48,353 nucleotides of DNA from CACEUX01 sp964404235 (GTDB lineage Bacteria > Fidelibacterota > Marinisomatia > Marinisomatales > UBA1611): positions 1 through 48,353 of the forward strand of contig CAYOJL010000005.1 of the NCBI GenBank assembly GCA_964404235.1, in the 5' to 3' direction. A model generated the notes under the pieces. It did no database searches and was not told the DNA's origin. It saw nothing but the letters and a program-made list of their open reading frames with translations. The position numbers were made by a program, and so were the translations under genes. This document shows positions 17,148-25,927 of the stretch, in pieces (positions within the stretch are counted from its first letter, which is position 1; every line of letters begins with the position of its first letter).

Positions 17148-19970
17148 TCATAAAACTTTTTTTAGAAAGGATCCAGTGTATGATTTACTATCTAATGTGA
17201 TTGATTCTGGTGTACCCTTTGCAACTATTGTACCACCTCCATCACCGCCTTCTGGTCCAAGATCTATGACCCAATCTACAGTTTTTATCACATCTAAATT
17301 ATGCTCAATAACTATAACAGTATTACCTCTATCCACTAATCGCTGTAACACTTTTAATAACATTGATATGTCTTCAAAATGAAGACCCGTAGTAGGTTCA
17401 TCTAAAATATAAAGCGTTTTTGATGTAGAAACCTTTGATAGTTCCGTTGCAAGCTTTACTCTTTGAGCTTCTCCGCCAGATAAAGTTGTCGCTTGTTGCC
17501 CTAAATGAATGTAGCCTAGGCCAACATCGTTTAGTGTTTTTAATTTTTTATTTATGGATGGAATTGATATAAAAAACTCAAGCGCATCCGATACTGGCAT
17601 ATCTAAAATTTCTGAAATTGATTTCCCTCTATAATGAACTTCTAGCGTTTCTCTATTGTATCTTTTACCATTACATACTTCACATGTAACATAGACATCT
17701 GGCAGAAAATTCATTTCAATTTTAATTATGCCATCTCCTGTACATGACTCGCAACGCCCGCCTTTTACATTGAATGAAAACCTCCCGGGTTTATAGCCTC
17801 TTATTTTTGATTCTGGCAGTTTTGCAAAGAGATCACGAATATATGTAAATACCCCTGTATATGTTGCCGGGTTAGATCGTGGTGTGCGTCCAATAGGCTT
17901 TTGATCAATTTCAACAACTTTATCAAGAAAGTGTAAACCCTCTATTGAATCATAAGGCAATGGATAGATTCTAGAACGATTCAATTCTTTAGATAATATG
18001 GGAAATAAAGTTTCATTAATTAAGGTGCTTTTACCACTTCCTGAGACCCCTGTTATTGCTATAAAACAGCCTAGGGGTATATCTATATCTATAGATTTTA
18101 GATTATTGCCATGCGCTCCTTTTAAGGATAGTGCTTTCCCTTGTCCAGTTCTTCTATTTTTGGGAATACCTATCTTCTTTTTTCCCGATAAATATTGCCC
18201 TGTAAGAGATTCCTTTGATTTATATAATTTTTCTGGAGTTCCAGAAAACGTTATTGTCCCTCCATTTTTGCCAGCACCAGGCCCTAGGTCTATAACATAA
18301 TCTGCAGATTCAATTGTTTCTTGATCATGCTCTACAACAAGTATTGAATTCCCAATATCTCGAAGCGATTTCAATGTGTTGAGTAAACGATTATTATCAC
18401 GAGGATGAAGACCTATAGAAGGTTCATCCAAAATATAAAGAACTCCCATAAGCTGAGAGCCTATTTGAGTTGCTAATCTAATTCTTTGAGCTTCTCCTCC
18501 TGAAAGTGTAACAGCGGATCGGTCAAGTGTTAAATAACTAAGACCTACATTAATTAAAAAACTTAATCTTTGAGAAATTTCCTTTAAGATTTGATTGGCA
18601 ATATCATACTCCATTCGTGATAATTTTAGAGTATTAAAAAAACGGCTTGATTCAAAAACAGACATTGCGGAAATCTCACCAATATTCATACCTCCTATGG
18701 TCACAGAAAGTGTCTCTTTTCGAAGCCTAGCCCCACTACAAACAGAACAAGGCCGCATGCTCATAAATTGCTCTATCCATGACCGAATACTTGCTGATTT
18801 AGTTTGTGTATACCTACGCATTAAGTTTGGGATTGTGCCTTCCCAACCACCTGAATAGGTTCCGCTCCATCTGCTTGAACTATATTCCATCTTAAATTTT
18901 TCATCACCTGTACCATAAAGAAGCATCTGGCGCACATCAGATTTCAATTTAATCCATGGCGTGGTAAAGTTAAAGTTATAATGCCCTGAAAGGCTTTTTA
19001 AGATACTGCCATACCAATTACCTCGGGGTTGTTCTCCAAGAGGAACTATAGCACCTTGAATTAAGCTTTTAGCTTTATCTGGTACTATCATATTGGGGTC
19101 TACTTCCATGTGAGAACCTAGCCCATCACATGTTTCACAAGCTCCATAAGGTGAATTAAATGAAAACATCCTTGGTACCACCTCCTCTATGGATAGTTGA
19201 CAATCGGGACAAGCAAAGTTTTCCGAGAAAATATGCTCTTTATTTGGCAGTTCATTAATAATAACAAGACCATTGCCCAATTTCAGTGCGAGTTCTAAAG
19301 ATTCTGTTATTCTATCATGAATCTTTGGATTTAATATCATCCGATCAACCACCAATTCTATAGTATGTTTTTTATTTTTATTCAGCTCTATCTTTTCATT
19401 AACAGATATAATCTTTCCATTGATCCTTAATCTTAAAAAGCCGTCTTTGCGGACATCAGAAATCACTGCTTTGTGTTCGCCTTTACGACCGCGTATTAAA
19501 GGAGCAAGAATATGAATCTTGGCTCCAGCTCTAATTTTTATAACACTATCTACAATCTGTTGTACTGTTTGTTTTTTTATCGAATTACCACATTTCCAAC
19601 AATGAGGTTTCCCAATATGAGCATAAAGCAATCGGAAGTAATCATGTATCTCCGTTACAGTACCTACAGTAGACCGTGGGTTACGCGCAGTAGCTTTTTG
19701 TTCAATTGATATAGCAGGAGATAAACCTTCAATAGAATCCATATCTGGTTTTTCCATAAGTCCTAGAAATTGTCTAGCATATGATGAGAGAGACTCTACA
19801 TACCTTCGCTGGCCCTCTGCATAAATAGTATCAAATGCTAAGGAAGATTTTCCTGACCCTGATAGCCCAGTCATAACAACCAATTGATCTCGTGGTATCT
19901 GAATATTTACATTCTTAAGATTATGCTGACGAGCTCCTTTGATAACAATCTTGTTAGTTTTTGATTTCAT
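17148..19970 (-). CDS. uvrA: UvrABC excision nuclease subunit A
   Basis: UvrA finds bulky DNA lesions and loads UvrB. At 940 residues it is full length, with two ABC ATPase modules. The first has Walker A GLSGSGKS (35-42), zinc-binding CWKC and CPDC pairs, signature LSGGEAQRIRLA and Walker B YILDEPSIGLHPRDN. The second has Walker A GVSGSGKS, the zinc module CESCTGDG and CEVCNGKRYN, signature LSGGEAQRVKLA and YILDEPTTGLHFEDI. No recognisable E. coli-type LexA box lies upstream, though this lineage may use another. Confidence 0.98.
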   Translation of the reverse strand: MKSKTNKIVIKGARQHNLKNVNIQIPRDQLVVMTGLSGSGKSSLAFDTIYAEGQRRYVESLSSYARQFLGLMEKPDMDSIEGLSPAISIEQKATARNPRSTVGTVTEIHDYFRLLYAHIGKPHCWKCGNSIKKQTVQQIVDSVIKIRAGAKIHILAPLIRGRKGEHKAVISDVRKDGFLRLRINGKIISVNEKIELNKNKKHTIELVVDRMILNPKIHDRITESLELALKLGNGLVIINELPNKEHIFSENFACPDCQLSIEEVVPRMFSFNSPYGACETCDGLGSHMEVDPNMIVPDKAKSLIQGAIVPLGEQPRGNWYGSILKSLSGHYNFNFTTPWIKLKSDVRQMLLYGTGDEKFKMEYSSSRWSGTYSGGWEGTIPNLMRRYTQTKSASIRSWIEQFMSMRPCSVCSGARLRKETLSVTIGGMNIGEISAMSVFESSRFFNTLKLSRMEYDIANQILKEISQRLSFLINVGLSYLTLDRSAVTLSGGEAQRIRLATQIGSQLMGVLYILDEPSIGLHPRDNNRLLNTLKSLRDIGNSILVVEHDQETIESADYVIDLGPGAGKNGGTITFSGTPEKLYKSKESLTGQYLSGKKKIGIPKNRRTGQGKALSLKGAHGNNLKSIDIDIPLGCFIAITGVSGSGKSTLINETLFPILSKELNRSRIYPLPYDSIEGLHFLDKVVEIDQKPIGRTPRSNPATYTGVFTYIRDLFAKLPESKIRGYKPGRFSFNVKGGRCESCTGDGIIKIEMNFLPDVYVTCEVCNGKRYNRETLEVHYRGKSISEILDMPVSDALEFFISIPSINKKLKTLNDVGLGYIHLGQQATTLSGGEAQRVKLATELSKVSTSKTLYILDEPTTGLHFEDISMLLKVLQRLVDRGNTVIVIEHNLDVIKTVDWVIDLGPEGGDGGGTIVAKGTPESITLDSKSYTGSFLKKVL

Positions 19971-19991
19971 TAAAATGATTAAAATCTAAAA

Positions 19992-19997
19992 ATTATA
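19992..19997 (-). promoter_or_regulatory. Possible -10 element for uvrA
   Basis: A perfect TATAAT lies on the minus strand 22 bp before the uvrA start codon. The position 17 bp further upstream reads TTCTAT, a poor -35. This is a low-confidence promoter guess in an AT-rich divergent region. Confidence 0.28.
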
Positions 19998-20065
19998 ATA
20001 AAATAAAGGTCATCATAGAATTTACGCTTTTTATAAATAATCAACTAAAACACTTTAGGTTTAAC

Positions 20066-20071
20066 TATAAT
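20066..20071 (+). promoter_or_regulatory. Possible -10 element for yqgE
   Basis: A perfect TATAAT lies 48 bp ahead of the yqgE start codon in the 149-bp divergent gap with uvrA. I do not see a good -35 at 16-18 bp spacing, so it would be a weak or activated promoter. Confidence 0.3.
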
Positions 20072-20119
20072 ATCAAAGACAAAGCTTGATTCAGTTGTAA
20101 GGTCTTATTATCTTGGACC

Positions 20120-20674
20120 ATGGGTTCATTAAAAAACCAAATCCTTATCTCTATGCCACATATGACCGATCCATTTTTTTCAAAATCTGTCATTTATATC
20201 TGTGAACATAATATTAAGGGAGCGATGGGCATGATAATTAATAAACAATTCAATGAACCAGAATTAAATGCAATCATGGAAAAAGTGTTTATTAAAGATG
20301 ATTCCCTTAAGCCCTTAAGGAATGATATTTATTTCGGCGGACCAGTATTATTGGAAAAAGGCATTGTACTGCATCATGGCTCTTACATGGCGGAAGACTC
20401 AATAGCGATTTCTAAATCAATAGCAATAGCAAGTAAGCAAGGCGTCTTAGATGAATTAAAAAAGAAAGAGGATGTCCCATTTAAAATAATGCTTGGTCAT
20501 GCCGGATGGTCTTCAGGGCAATTGGAAAGAGAAATAGAAAATGGGGATTGGCTGATGCAAAGCACTACTGCAGATTTTATCTTTAATGTCACCCCAAATC
20601 AAATGTGGGAACAAGCAACTGAATCCCTAGGCTTAGATCTAGGATCTTCGTTTGGAATGACCGGTCAAGCATAA
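20120..20674 (+). CDS. UPF0301 family protein YqgE/AlgH
   Basis: This 184-residue protein matches the YqgE/AlgH family. The features are LISMPHMTDPFFSKSVIYICEH at the start, broken by the conserved DPxF, then GAMGMIINKQ, FGGPV (YFGGPVLLEKG), LGHAGWSSGQLEREI and a C-terminal WEQATESLGLD. The family is widespread, probably cytosolic and of unclear molecular function, although AlgH was linked to alginate regulation in Pseudomonas. It is the first plus-strand gene after the uvrA block and stands 22 bp before the transporter pair. Confidence 0.93.
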   Translation: MGSLKNQILISMPHMTDPFFSKSVIYICEHNIKGAMGMIINKQFNEPELNAIMEKVFIKDDSLKPLRNDIYFGGPVLLEKGIVLHHGSYMAEDSIAISKSIAIASKQGVLDELKKKEDVPFKIMLGHAGWSSGQLEREIENGDWLMQSTTADFIFNVTPNQMWEQATESLGLDLGSSFGMTGQA

Positions 20675-20696
20675 ATTCCCTATTTAATAATCTAAG

Positions 20697-21593
20697 TTGA
20701 AAAAATTCCCACCTTCATTAGCTGTAATATTTGCAGCACTGTTATGGAGCATTGATGGGTTTCTTCGTCAGGAACTATATGCTCTCCCCGCAATTGTTAT
20801 TGTTGCATTAGAACATTCTATCGGCGCAATAATTTTTGCTCCATTTTTATCGAAATCATGGCAAACTATTAAAATTATAGGACAGAGAGAATGGATTGCA
20901 ATATTATGGATTGCAATCTTTGGAGGTATCCTTGGTACTTTTTTTTATACAAAAGCATTGGGCTACATTAATTATATTAATTTATCTGTTGTCGTCCTTT
21001 TGCAAAAATTGCAACCAGTTTTTGCAATTGCATTATCTTCAATTATACTTAAAGAAAAATTATCAAAACAATTCATTGGTTTAGCCATAGTTGCAATAAT
21101 AGGTGGCTATTTAGTCACATTTGGCACTACATCAACATTAGTATGGAATGATAAGGCAATAATTGCATCACTGCTAGCTTTACTATCTGCATTTTGTTGG
21201 GGTAGCTCAACTGTGCTTGGAAAACATGCATTAAAAAGCCTCCCTTTTGAAGCTGTTACAAGTTTGCGCTTAACGGTAACCGCATTCCTTACCGTAATAG
21301 TGCTTTTAGCAACATCAGAGGTCACAACCATATTAAATCTATCAACAATTCAATGGCAAAGAGTAATCATGATCGTATTTTCTAGTGGTGCAGTAGCATT
21401 AGTTATTTACTATTATGGTTTAGAAAGACTCCCCGCTTCACACACAACAATATACGAGCTTGCTTGGCCTTTATCAGCAGTTACACTAGATTGGGCGGTC
21501 CGAGGACAATTCTTAAGCATTTCGCAATTATTTGGCGCTTTAATGCTTCTTACATCCATGGTTATTCTATCAAAAGAAAATTATGATAGCTGA
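20697..21593 (+). CDS. EamA/DMT-family transporter
   Basis: This 298-residue inner-membrane protein has about ten hydrophobic helices in two EamA repeats (about 1-140 and 150-298). The second repeat has LLALLSAFCWGSSTVLGKHALK and ends with the typical GALMLLTSMVIL. DMT proteins export or import small metabolites; no substrate can be assigned. The start is a TTG at 20697 (TTG AAA AAA TTC), chosen because it begins just before the first helix and no ATG or GTG is well placed. The stop overlaps the next gene by 11 bp, so the two transporters are cotranscribed. Confidence 0.85.
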   Translation: MKKFPPSLAVIFAALLWSIDGFLRQELYALPAIVIVALEHSIGAIIFAPFLSKSWQTIKIIGQREWIAILWIAIFGGILGTFFYTKALGYINYINLSVVVLLQKLQPVFAIALSSIILKEKLSKQFIGLAIVAIIGGYLVTFGTTSTLVWNDKAIIASLLALLSAFCWGSSTVLGKHALKSLPFEAVTSLRLTVTAFLTVIVLLATSEVTTILNLSTIQWQRVIMIVFSSGAVALVIYYYGLERLPASHTTIYELAWPLSAVTLDWAVRGQFLSISQLFGALMLLTSMVILSKENYDS

Positions 21594-22863
21594 TTTTTCT
21601 ATTGATGACCATAAGCACAATGTAAAGTATAATATTGCTCACGAATTTTTTTGGGGGTTTGGCGTTGCATTCCATACAATCTATGCTGTTGTACCCTTAT
21701 TTCTAAAAGAACTTGGAGCACCAGAATATATCGTGGTCTCAACAGCCGGGTTGTTTTCTATTGTCATTGCATTCCCCACTTTGTTTATTGCTGCTTTTGG
21801 AAGGAATATTTTTAATATTAAAAAGGCCGTACTGTTGGTTCACTCAATAATAGTTCTTATATCTTTTCTCATGGGTTTCACATTCACCTTTGTCCAGCCA
21901 GCTATAACCTCAACCGCATGGGGAATATATTTTATATATTTTATACTATATGCTTTTTCAATTGGGGTTATTGTCCCAATATGGGCTGAATTTTTAAATC
22001 AAAGTACATTACAATCTCATCGTGGAAAATTTTTTGGTCTAGGTTTTGCCTTTAATAGTTTTGGTAGTTTTATTGGTGGATTTGCCTTGCAATATATTCT
22101 TAAATCGAATTTGATATTCCCTAAAAATTTTGGAGTAGGCTTTATTATATTATTTATTTGCCTTACAATCGGCACCATTCTTTTTATACCTTTCAAGATG
22201 AAGCAAAAAACAAGACGGCAAAGTATGAAATCAATAAAACAATACTTGCTAGAGACAAAAGCAGTGGTATTGCATCATAAAAACTTCCAACGTTATATCT
22301 TATCTAGGATATTTTATTCTGCATGTCTTCCAGGTATGGGCTTATATGCTATTTATTGTCAAAATAAGTTCGATTTCGATATTAGTGAGGCCGGGGTGTT
22401 TACAATGATTACCGTTATTTTTTCTGGTCTCTTTAGTTATATAGCAGGACAACTTGGAGATTTATTTGGGCATAAAACAAGTATGCTCTTAGCATATGGT
22501 GGACATTTTTTAGCCATAATCCTGGCAATATTTGCCTCCAATATGTTATGGGTTTATGGAATATTCATTGCTATTGGAGTTGGGCAAGGTGCATTTATGC
22601 CATCAGCAATGAATCTAATTTATGATTTTTCAAAAGGAAACGATGCTAAAACTTATATGGCACTAGTTGATTCACTGCTAGCACCTTTTATTCTATTTTT
22701 TATAATATTGATAGGATGGTTAATTAAGAATAAAAATTATGACCTAACCTTGATTCTTCTATTTACAAGTTTAGCAATCAGTATCTTTTTGCTTTTATTT
22801 ATAGTAAAAGACCCAAAAAAACATGGGGAAAGCTTGGTGCATATAGATGGATTTTCTTCTTGA
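21583..22863 (+). CDS. Major facilitator superfamily transporter
   Basis: This 426-residue protein has roughly 12 membrane helices with a charged cytosolic loop near the middle (KMKQKTRRQSMKSIKQY, about 206-222), as in MFS proteins. A loop in the second half reads GQLGDLFGHKTSML, resembling the family's GxLaDrxGrr motif. The N-terminal half reads like an uptake or sugar/peptide MFS, but I cannot name a substrate. The ATG lies inside the end of the DMT gene. It ends 37 bp before the TPR-like lipoprotein. Confidence 0.82.
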   Translation: MIADFSIDDHKHNVKYNIAHEFFWGFGVAFHTIYAVVPLFLKELGAPEYIVVSTAGLFSIVIAFPTLFIAAFGRNIFNIKKAVLLVHSIIVLISFLMGFTFTFVQPAITSTAWGIYFIYFILYAFSIGVIVPIWAEFLNQSTLQSHRGKFFGLGFAFNSFGSFIGGFALQYILKSNLIFPKNFGVGFIILFICLTIGTILFIPFKMKQKTRRQSMKSIKQYLLETKAVVLHHKNFQRYILSRIFYSACLPGMGLYAIYCQNKFDFDISEAGVFTMITVIFSGLFSYIAGQLGDLFGHKTSMLLAYGGHFLAIILAIFASNMLWVYGIFIAIGVGQGAFMPSAMNLIYDFSKGNDAKTYMALVDSLLAPFILFFIILIGWLIKNKNYDLTLILLFTSLAISIFLLLFIVKDPKKHGESLVHIDGFSS

Positions 22864-22900
22864 TTTTACTTTGGCTCTGCCCAAAAATTAGGCTCTAATT

Positions 22901-23287
22901 ATGGTCACTTTTATAACTCGTCATATTAAGATAATCATTCTTTTTCATTTAGTGCTAATGATTGGTGCCTGTGCAAAAGAAGATCCTACACGGCATTTAA
23001 ACCTTGGTAATTGGTATTTACAGAGGGGATTACTAGATGAAGCAATAATGGAATATCGTGAAGTTTCTCGTTTATATGGGGGTGAACAAAGCCAATTACA
23101 ACGTGATGAATTCCAAATATTAGGGAAAGCACATCTAAAACTTGCGATTGCATATACTAAGAAAGGGTGGTGGGAATATGCTTTGAGTGAGGCAAAGCGT
23201 AGTTTCGATATCACACCAAATAAAGATTGCCACGATTTAATATCCCTTATAGAGGAAAAAATAGCACAAGATAATACTCCCGCATAG
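22901..23287 (+). CDS. Small lipoprotein with TPR-like repeats
   Basis: The 128-residue product starts with a lipoprotein signal (hydrophobic IIILFHLVLMIGAC; lipobox IGAC with Cys at about 24). The rest is helical with a TPR pattern: LNLGNWYLQRGLLDEAIMEYREV (about 33-55, split by a conserved Gly/Ala) and LKLAIAYTKKGWWEYALSEAKR (about 85-106). TPR lipoproteins usually hold together envelope complexes. No specific partner is evident. It converges on the enoyl reductase gene with only 8 bp between the stops. Confidence 0.7.
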   Translation: MVTFITRHIKIIILFHLVLMIGACAKEDPTRHLNLGNWYLQRGLLDEAIMEYREVSRLYGGEQSQLQRDEFQILGKAHLKLAIAYTKKGWWEYALSEAKRSFDITPNKDCHDLISLIEEKIAQDNTPA

Positions 23288-23295
23288 ATTTAGGC

Positions 23296-24078
23296 CTATA
23301 AGGTCCCAGATCTTGATTCTCCTCCATCACAATAAATAATAGAACAATTAATAAAATCGGCCCCTGGCTTTAATAGCATCGCAATGGTACCGGCCACATC
23401 CTCTGGAGTAGTCGTTCTTCGCATAGGATTACGTTTTTTTGTATTCTCAACCCAAGTTTCCCAATTATCAGTGATTTTTGTCAGTGCCCGTGTTGGTGTA
23501 ACACCAGCCTGGATTGCATTTGCAGTAATACCAACCTCTCCTAATTCCCAGCCAATTTGACGTATAATCGCTTCCATCGCTACTTTTGCTACACTGACTG
23601 GGCCATAGCCCTCCATTGCTAAGTAATTACCCTCGCTAGTAAGTCCCATCACTCTAGAGCCCTGTCCTAACAATTCTGCATTATATAGGTTTTGAGTCCA
23701 ATAAAGTAGTGAATTCCCCATAACATGTACTGTCATATCCATCTGGCGTTGGGTGACTGGTTTTTCACCAAAAAAGTTTGTCGTTGTACCAAATGCTATA
23801 GAGTGTAATAATAGTTTTAATGGTTGGCCTGAAGTAATCTCTTTTATTTTTGGAATATAGTTTTCCATTGTTTCCTCAGAAGCAGCATTAGTATTAAAAT
23901 AATGACATCGGCCTTTTGTAATATCTGTCACTTCTGATATAGTTTCATCCGCAATTTTTTTTGCATCACCTCTATCAAAATGAAAAGCAATAATTCCAAA
24001 ACCATCCCTTGCAAGATGTTTGGCAGTAGCCGCTCCATGACCAGTAGAACCTCCTAATAATAAAATCCAATCAGACAT
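23296..24078 (-). CDS. fabI: SDR-family enoyl-[ACP] reductase, FabI/FabL-like
   Basis: This 260-residue short-chain dehydrogenase carries an N-terminal nucleotide motif GGSTGHGAA and the FabI-type active site Tyr-(X6)-Lys (YGPVSVAK; Tyr158 and Lys165 from the chosen start) rather than the Tyr-(X3)-Lys of most SDRs. HSIAFG in the middle matches the FabI HSIAF-type motif. ANAIQAGVTPTRA follows the active site as in FabI. The enzyme would reduce enoyl-ACP in each elongation cycle. I chose the ATG at 24078 because GGAG sits 6 bp upstream; the frame also reads up to a TTG at 24090. It is divergent from fabA across a shared 116-bp region. FabL or a related reductase is the main alternative. Confidence 0.78.
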   Translation of the reverse strand: MSDWILLLGGSTGHGAATAKHLARDGFGIIAFHFDRGDAKKIADETISEVTDITKGRCHYFNTNAASEETMENYIPKIKEITSGQPLKLLLHSIAFGTTTNFFGEKPVTQRQMDMTVHVMGNSLLYWTQNLYNAELLGQGSRVMGLTSEGNYLAMEGYGPVSVAKVAMEAIIRQIGWELGEVGITANAIQAGVTPTRALTKITDNWETWVENTKKRNPMRRTTTPEDVAGTIAMLLKPGADFINCSIIYCDGGESRSGTL

Positions 24079-24118
24079 ATTTTTCTCCAAAATGCTAGTC
24101 CTTATTTTACATATTATT

Positions 24119-24162
24119 TTGACTATTGAATACCAAATGTCATTTTAATATCTGTTAAAATG
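24119..24162 (+). promoter_or_regulatory. Divergent fab promoter region with palindrome
   Basis: A TTGACT at 24119-24124 and TTTAAT at 24144-24149 (19-bp spacer) could form a weak promoter toward fabA. Overlapping the -10 is a perfect inverted repeat at 24141-24162, with arms CATTTTAA and TTAAAATG and spacer TATCTG. A repressor bound there could control fabA and perhaps the divergent reductase. The sequence does not match the FapR or FabR consensus as I know them. Confidence 0.4.
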
Positions 24163-24194
24163 TTGTACTCTACGCCCATCAAATTTCTATATAT

Positions 24195-24746
24195 ATGAAT
24201 CAGAAAAACAGCTATACAAATGAAGAATTGTTAAAAAGTAGTAACGGCTTATTAATGGGGCCCAATACCGGAAAATTACCATTGCCTCCTATGTTAATGG
24301 TAGACCGCATCTTAGAAATTCAGAATGAAGGTGGAAAGTTCAATAGGGGTAAAATTATTGCAGAGCTCGATATCAATGAAGAGCTGTGGTTCTTTCACTG
24401 CCATTTTAAAAATGACCCTGTAATGCCTGGTTGCCTTGGACTTGATGGATTGTGGCAATTGGTTGGTTTCTTTTTAACTTGGAATGGTGATAAGGGTAGA
24501 GGCCGAGCTCTAGGAGTTGGCGATGTAAAATTCAAAGGACAGATTCGTCCTTATCATACCAAAATAACCTATAATATAGATATTAAAAAATTATTAAATC
24601 GAAATAATCAAACAATGATATGGGCAGACGGTAGTGTATCCACTAATGATAATAGAACTATATATTTTGCAAAGAATTTACAGGTTGGGCTATTTAATAA
24701 TCTCACCTATGATTTTGGCGGGGATCCATCCCAAGACTCCTTCTAA
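24195..24746 (+). CDS. fabA: 3-hydroxydecanoyl-[ACP] dehydratase/isomerase
   Basis: FabA dehydrates 3-hydroxyacyl-ACP and isomerises the C10 intermediate, the branch point for anaerobic unsaturated fatty acid synthesis. The 183-residue protein has FHCHFKNDPVMPGCLGLDG at about 67-85, with catalytic His70 and Asp84 at the same numbers as in E. coli FabA, and GVGDVKFKGQIRP after it. FabZ is shorter and lacks this exact context, so FabA is the better call. FabB, its usual partner, is not in the window. Confidence 0.92.
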   Translation: MNQKNSYTNEELLKSSNGLLMGPNTGKLPLPPMLMVDRILEIQNEGGKFNRGKIIAELDINEELWFFHCHFKNDPVMPGCLGLDGLWQLVGFFLTWNGDKGRGRALGVGDVKFKGQIRPYHTKITYNIDIKKLLNRNNQTMIWADGSVSTNDNRTIYFAKNLQVGLFNNLTYDFGGDPSQDSF

Positions 24747-24770
24747 TATTTTTAAATAATAATTATTTTT

Positions 24771-25871
24771 ATGGCACTTCAATGCGGCATTATAGGCCTG
24801 CCCAATGTTGGTAAGTCAACATTATTTAATGCATTAACAGAATCTAGAGTCCCCGCAGAAAATTATCCTTTCTGCACTATTGAACCTCATATTGGAATCG
24901 TGGAATTACCAGATAAGCGCTTAACCAATCTTGGGAATGTATACCAACCAAAAAAAGTCACATCTGCATATGTTGAATTCATAGATATTGCAGGATTAGT
25001 AAGGGGAGCTAGTCAAGGAGAGGGCTTAGGAAATCAATTTTTAGGACAAATTCGTCAAACATCTGCAATTATTCACGTGATAAGGTGTTTTGAAGATGAG
25101 AATATTACTCATGTAGATGGATTAGTGAACCCAATTCGTGATGCTGAAACCATACAAACAGAATTATTGCTTGCAGATATTGAAATACTTGAAAGACGAA
25201 GACAAAAGATTGAAAAGTTAGAAAAATCTGGAGATAAAGAGGCAAAAACTTTACTTATATTGATTGAAAAATTAATTGAACATTGCTCTAGTGGCAATGC
25301 ATCAAGGACATTTAAATGTGATAATGAGGATATTAATTTAAAGCATGCACTGCAACTCTTAACCGATAAATCTGTTCTATATATTGCCAATGTTGATGAT
25401 AAACAAATCTTAAAAAAAGAAAATAGTAAGCATGTGAAAGATTTGATTTCTTTTGCAAGCAGTGAGGGAAATAGAGCGCTATGTTTATGTGCGTCTTTAG
25501 AACAGGAAATAGCTCAATTACATAAAGATGAAAAACTATTATTTTTAAATGAATATAATCTTAAAGAACCAGGTTTAAATAGTATAATCCACAGCAGCTA
25601 TGAATTGCTTGGGCTCCAGACTTTTTTTACTTGTGGAGAAAATGAAGTGAGGGCATGGACTATCTCAAATAATACATCCGCTCCAAATGCTGCAGGCAAA
25701 ATTCATACGGACTTTCAAAGAGGTTTCATTAAAGCTGATGTGTTTCATTATAATGATATAATGGCTCATGGTTCAGAAAAATCACTAAGAGAGCTTGGAC
25801 TTATTAGACAAGAAGGGAAAAATTATATAGTAAAAGATGGTGATTGTATTTTCTTCAAATTCAATGTCTAG
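24771..25871 (+). CDS. ychF: Redox-regulated ATPase YchF (Obg-family NTPase)
   Basis: This 366-residue protein is YchF/EngD. The P-loop GLPNVGKSTLFN starts at residue 9, then switch/G3 DIAGLVRGASQGEGLGNQFL, and the G4 region reads NVDD in place of NKxD, consistent with its preference for ATP over GTP. The C-terminal TGS-like domain includes FFTCGENEVRAWT and a final HTDFQRGFIKADV. YchF binds ribosomes and is linked to translation and oxidative stress. It ends at a strong bidirectional terminator. Confidence 0.97.
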   Translation: MALQCGIIGLPNVGKSTLFNALTESRVPAENYPFCTIEPHIGIVELPDKRLTNLGNVYQPKKVTSAYVEFIDIAGLVRGASQGEGLGNQFLGQIRQTSAIIHVIRCFEDENITHVDGLVNPIRDAETIQTELLLADIEILERRRQKIEKLEKSGDKEAKTLLILIEKLIEHCSSGNASRTFKCDNEDINLKHALQLLTDKSVLYIANVDDKQILKKENSKHVKDLISFASSEGNRALCLCASLEQEIAQLHKDEKLLFLNEYNLKEPGLNSIIHSSYELLGLQTFFTCGENEVRAWTISNNTSAPNAAGKIHTDFQRGFIKADVFHYNDIMAHGSEKSLRELGLIRQEGKNYIVKDGDCIFFKFNV

Positions 25872-25876
25872 TATAA

Positions 25877-25910
25877 AATAAAAAAGGGCAGATATCTGCC
25901 CTTTTTTATT
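25877..25910. terminator. Bidirectional rho-independent terminator
   Basis: This is a perfect 34-bp palindrome with GC-rich core GGGCAGATATCTGCCC (25886-25901), flanked by A-runs on the left and T-runs on the right, so either strand gives a hairpin followed by U residues. It lies between the convergent stops of ychF and the acidic membrane protein and serves both. Confidence 0.92.
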
Positions 25911-25927
25911 ATTTTATTTATTACAGT

